Part shown: positions 61,249 to 64,000 of the stretch, one piece after another
How positions within the stretch are numbered: position 1 is the stretch's first letter
Layout: each line of letters starts with the position of its first letter
Assembly: GCA_002336805.1 (NCBI GenBank)
Contig: DDEZ01000011.1
Span: forward strand, 806,001-870,000
Source of the DNA: Bacteroidetes bacterium UBA1941
Lineage (GTDB): Bacteria; Bacteroidota; Bacteroidia; Chitinophagales; LD1
Length of the DNA: 64,000 nt
Direction: 5' to 3'
Position numbers and translations under genes: made by a program
Notes under the pieces: model-generated
The model's database searches: none
What the model saw: the letters and a program-made list of their open reading frames with translations, nothing else
Told to the model about the DNA's origin: nothing

Positions 61249-61653
61249 TTATGGATATATACTTAAAATAGTTTCATTGTCGTTCATTATTGATACTTCA
61301 TCTATATAAATATCCTTACAGAAAAAACTGATTGCGTCATCCTCGTTATCAACAATTTCATAAAGCATATTTTCCCAACCCTTTTCCTCTATATTGATAA
61401 TCTCGAATCCAGCTACGTCTAAGGAAGAGTTAATAGATGTGAGTTTAAGATTTGCGATCTCAATAAACGTTGCTTTAACACGAATAAACTTATTGTTACC
61501 TGTAATAGCATCTGATGATTTAAATAAAAATGAAACTGTCAAAGTATTCGCTGCATTTGCCGTCTTCAAAAACAACAATTCCTCGATTGACGCTAAACCT
61601 TGAATTTGTAGTTGAGGTATTTCTGTTATTGCCTGTTTAAAGTTTATTGACAT
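61249..61653 (-). CDS. Putative immunity protein for the RHS toxin
   Basis: A 134-residue acidic cytoplasmic protein with no signal or membrane helix (MSINFKQAITEIPQLQIQ near the start, EIVDNEDDAISFFCKDIYID near the end). It starts 25 nt after the RHS stop codon, the classic position for an immunity gene of a polymorphic toxin. It is markedly AT-rich compared with the RHS core. The sequence family is not recognised. An upstream in-frame extension to 61848 would run antisense-like through the RHS tip in another frame and is rejected. Confidence 0.65.
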   Translation of the reverse strand: MSINFKQAITEIPQLQIQGLASIEELLFLKTANAANTLTVSFLFKSSDAITGNNKFIRVKATFIEIANLKLTSINSSLDVAGFEIINIEEKGWENMLYEIVDNEDDAISFFCKDIYIDEVSIMNDNETILSIYP

Positions 61654-61678
61654 AGAATAGACTATTACAAAATGATTA

Positions 61679-64000
61679 CTAAAAATTAAATGTCGAGTAT
61701 TTACCATATTCATATCCTGGCCCGTACGTGTACTGATGTAAATGAGGGTCACTGTGGCTAGCTGGCATATTGTGATCAGTGAAATCAATTCTGAAAGACT
61801 GCCTTCCATACTCATCGTAAATAACTCTAGATCTTTCGACTTCTCCACGTTTAGTCATCAATTCCCAATCAATTCGCCTGACACCTGGTACAACCTGACG
61901 CGGCGCTTTACCTCCAATGAATTTCTTCTGGTATCTGGCAGCTTCTCCTGGATCCATGAGAGATTTGAATCCTCCCTTTATAACCTCTCCAGCAACCTCT
62001 TTTTCAGAAGATCGCACTAAAAGTTTTAGGGCGATATCACCCACCTCTGCTGCCCCTGTTAAATCCAGAAGAGCTATTCCGGAGTTTATCAATCCCATTC
62101 CCCAACGTCCTTGCTTAAAGTCTCTGTAGGCATCCCGGGTTGGTCCTATTACAGGTACCCAGCTAATCCAATCCTTCCCATCAGGATCCACATTAGCCAC
62201 GGGATTATTCCCTGCATATGGAAAAAGATTCGTGCTCCATACAGGATCCTCACTCAGAAACCTTCCCAGCGAAGGCTGGTAATAGCGGGCACGCATAAAG
62301 TACATGTCCGTATCGTCTGCCATGATACCAGACTTGCCTACAAATGTGAAGGGGTTTGCAAACGGGGGGCGCTTCTCCATGATCACCGCACCAAAAGGGT
62401 CATACTGGTATGCGCCTGCTATCCTGGCAGAGTCTCCTGTGATCGCTATCGTACTACCCCGGAAATCGTAATGATAGTAGTAGACCTGCCCTGTGGCTGC
62501 ATCTATCCGGCATACCAGCCCCAGGCCATGCACATATAGTGCCTGCGGGTTGCCGTTCAGGTCCGCTTCGGTCAGCACATTGCTCTGGCCGAGTATATCC
62601 AGCCCGTAGCGCAGGGTATCACAGCGCCGCCGGTTTCCCAGTGGATCATACTCGTAGTAGTGGCTGCTCTGCGCGGTAGTGTAGGATTGCAGCCTGTCTC
62701 TCTCATCCCAGTTATATTGCCCCCCGGTGGCAGCGGCAGCTATCAGGTTACCATTATTGTCATACTGATAGCCGGATAGGTTTGTATTATCCAGCCTGTT
62801 GGTAGCTGAGTAGTTGTAGACTGCCGGCAGTGGCGGGTCGCGATGTATGACGCCGGTGGTATCAGTGATATCTACATACCATGACTCTCTCAGATGGTTA
62901 CCCATATCATCCAGCGTAGCGCCGCTGGCTGTGATACACCTGCCCCCGGCCATAGTGTACATGCTATCCAGCCTACCTGCCGTATCGTATTTATAGTAGG
63001 TCGCGGTGCCGTTGCCCAGCTCCTCGTGCTCTATCTGGCCGTTTTTACGGTAGTGGTATTTTACCAGGTAGGTGCTGTCCCATTTCTTTACACCAGAGAG
63101 GCGATTATTAGCATCCCACTCATAGGTGATATACCAGTTGGTATTAGAGGGATATATTACTTTGATGACGTTGCCTACGTTGTCGTATTCATACGACACT
63201 GTATTGTAAGGCATATCATTGGAGGTGACAGAGTTGGTCCGGCGAAAAGCATCATAGCTATAATTTAGCCTGTAGCCGCCGCGGGATACAGATGACAGCT
63301 TGCGGTCAGAGAGGTTGTAGTCATAATCAGAGTACCCGTCAGTCTGGAGCAGTCCGCAGCGTGGATCACCTGATGGATAGTAGAGGTATTGAAAGACGAA
63401 ATTGTTTTTTGACGTGTATGAGCGGGTGCTGCCATCCGTATTGTAGGTCCAGTTTCTGGAAAATGGACCATATTGTTCTGTGAGCAGGTCATCCGTATCA
63501 AAATCATAAGTCAGGTGAGTATTCAGCGACCGCGGATCATATACATCAGTAGCATTATCATTGTGATCATACACGTATGAAGTATGCAGATTCAGTCCGG
63601 ATGGATCGATGTATTGATGTGTCAGGTTGTTATTGCTATCATAAGAGTAGACGGTAGATATCCTGTTGGGATTGGTCACAGATGTGATGCGGCTCACGCC
63701 GTCATAGGTAGCACCTGCATATATTGAGCTACCCGTGATATGGATGCTATTGATATTTCCGTAGGTATTGTAGCCATACTCGGTACTGATCCCTGATGCA
63801 TCGGTCTTCTTTGTTACGTTACCTTGCCCATTCACGTCAAAGTACGTGAAGACACTATCCGGTTCTTCTATCCGGATCAGGTTGCCGGTGAGATTGTAGA
63901 TATATCTGGTGCCATTACCATTGGCATCGGTATGGTATATCAGGTTATTGTAAGGGCCATATTCAGAGGTTTCGGCCAGTACGATATTCTGTGCTATAGT
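61679..64000 (-). CDS. RHS/YD-repeat polymorphic toxin, 5' end beyond the window
   Basis: A partial CDS: the frame stays open to the right edge of the window (774 codons visible). Dozens of YD repeats (for example YTYDNDGN-like units: YEYDNVGNVIKV, YKYDTAGRLDSM, YQYDNNGNLIAA) lead to the RHS core end, YDPFGAV and YFMRARYYQPSLGRFLSEDP, then NPVANVDPDGKDW. The variable C-terminal tip of about 165 residues contains RRIDWELMTKRGEVERS and FTDHNMPASHSDPHLHQYTY, a His-rich motif that suggests a metal-dependent nuclease-like toxin; the exact family is not assigned. GC drops in the tip and immunity gene, as expected for exchangeable toxin cassettes. The RHS core encapsulates the toxin. Confidence 0.92.
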   Translation of the reverse strand, partial: TIAQNIVLAETSEYGPYNNLIYHTDANGNGTRYIYNLTGNLIRIEEPDSVFTYFDVNGQGNVTKKTDASGISTEYGYNTYGNINSIHITGSSIYAGATYDGVSRITSVTNPNRISTVYSYDSNNNLTHQYIDPSGLNLHTSYVYDHNDNATDVYDPRSLNTHLTYDFDTDDLLTEQYGPFSRNWTYNTDGSTRSYTSKNNFVFQYLYYPSGDPRCGLLQTDGYSDYDYNLSDRKLSSVSRGGYRLNYSYDAFRRTNSVTSNDMPYNTVSYEYDNVGNVIKVIYPSNTNWYITYEWDANNRLSGVKKWDSTYLVKYHYRKNGQIEHEELGNGTATYYKYDTAGRLDSMYTMAGGRCITASGATLDDMGNHLRESWYVDITDTTGVIHRDPPLPAVYNYSATNRLDNTNLSGYQYDNNGNLIAAAATGGQYNWDERDRLQSYTTAQSSHYYEYDPLGNRRRCDTLRYGLDILGQSNVLTEADLNGNPQALYVHGLGLVCRIDAATGQVYYYHYDFRGSTIAITGDSARIAGAYQYDPFGAVIMEKRPPFANPFTFVGKSGIMADDTDMYFMRARYYQPSLGRFLSEDPVWSTNLFPYAGNNPVANVDPDGKDWISWVPVIGPTRDAYRDFKQGRWGMGLINSGIALLDLTGAAEVGDIALKLLVRSSEKEVAGEVIKGGFKSLMDPGEAARYQKKFIGGKAPRQVVPGVRRIDWELMTKRGEVERSRVIYDEYGRQSFRIDFTDHNMPASHSDPHLHQYTYGPGYEYGKYSTFNF

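Noticed and set aside
61654..61848. N-terminal extension of the immunity gene
   Set aside because: It overlaps the end of the RHS gene in another frame; the ATG at 61653 lies 25 nt after the RHS stop and fits the operon layout.

Overview
The window looks like a chromosomal segment of a Bacteroidota bacterium, most likely of the Chitinophagaceae or a close relative. The signs are several type IX secretion (T9SS) C-terminal sorting domains, SprB-like repeat adhesins, a GH92 mannosidase with a signal peptide, a kdp operon with a separate KdpD and histidine kinase plus an embedded porin, and many promoters of the Bacteroidota type (TAnnTTTG at -7). Most genes have mid-range GC. The exceptions, an AT-rich gene at 456-1310, a GC-rich recombinase at 52950-53534, and AT-rich genes at about 53.9-55.4 kb and 61.2-61.7 kb, look acquired.

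Layout. (1) 1-3.8 kb is an accessory stretch: arrays of short GGAAC/GTTCC repeats, a duplicated block of about 230 bp, an orphan membrane/coiled-coil protein and a RepA-like AAA ATPase with a C-terminal helix-turn-helix. (2) 3.85-8.5 kb holds a methyltransferase, a secreted GH92 alpha-mannosidase and an FHS-type sugar permease. (3) 8.7-16.3 kb has a 1962-residue SprB-like surface protein with a gliding-motility-type C-terminus, then an outer-membrane barrel protein. (4) 16.5-19 kb carries acetyl-CoA synthetase and an SRPBCC protein. (5) 19-23.5 kb is a sulfur/redox cluster: a CoA-disulfide-reductase/rhodanese fusion converging on a five-gene operon with two single-domain rhodaneses and a rhodanese-thioredoxin lipoprotein. 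Both transcription units carry the same 16-bp motif at exactly the same distance from the -7 element. (6) 23.5-35.4 kb is mixed: lipoproteins, TesB, small membrane proteins, an LRR T9SS protein, two L,D-transpeptidase-fold proteins, DUF4349 and CHAD proteins. (7) 35.5-43.2 kb is one giant T9SS repeat protein. (8) 43.5-52.7 kb is a kdp potassium-transport operon including two tiny membrane-peptide genes (kdpF and one upstream of it). (9) 52.9-64 kb is a second accessory region: an internally deleted serine recombinase, a 475-residue helical orphan, a 1288-residue STAND/NACHT-type NTPase (candidate anti-phage protein), and an RHS polymorphic toxin with a putative immunity gene and a T9SS protein that carries a YD-repeat stub.

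The best candidates for a new system are the STAND NTPase locus at 53.9-59.8 kb and the RHS toxin/immunity/T9SS cluster at 59.9-64 kb, which runs off the right edge. All functional statements come from reading the sequence and recalled family knowledge; no database search was run.
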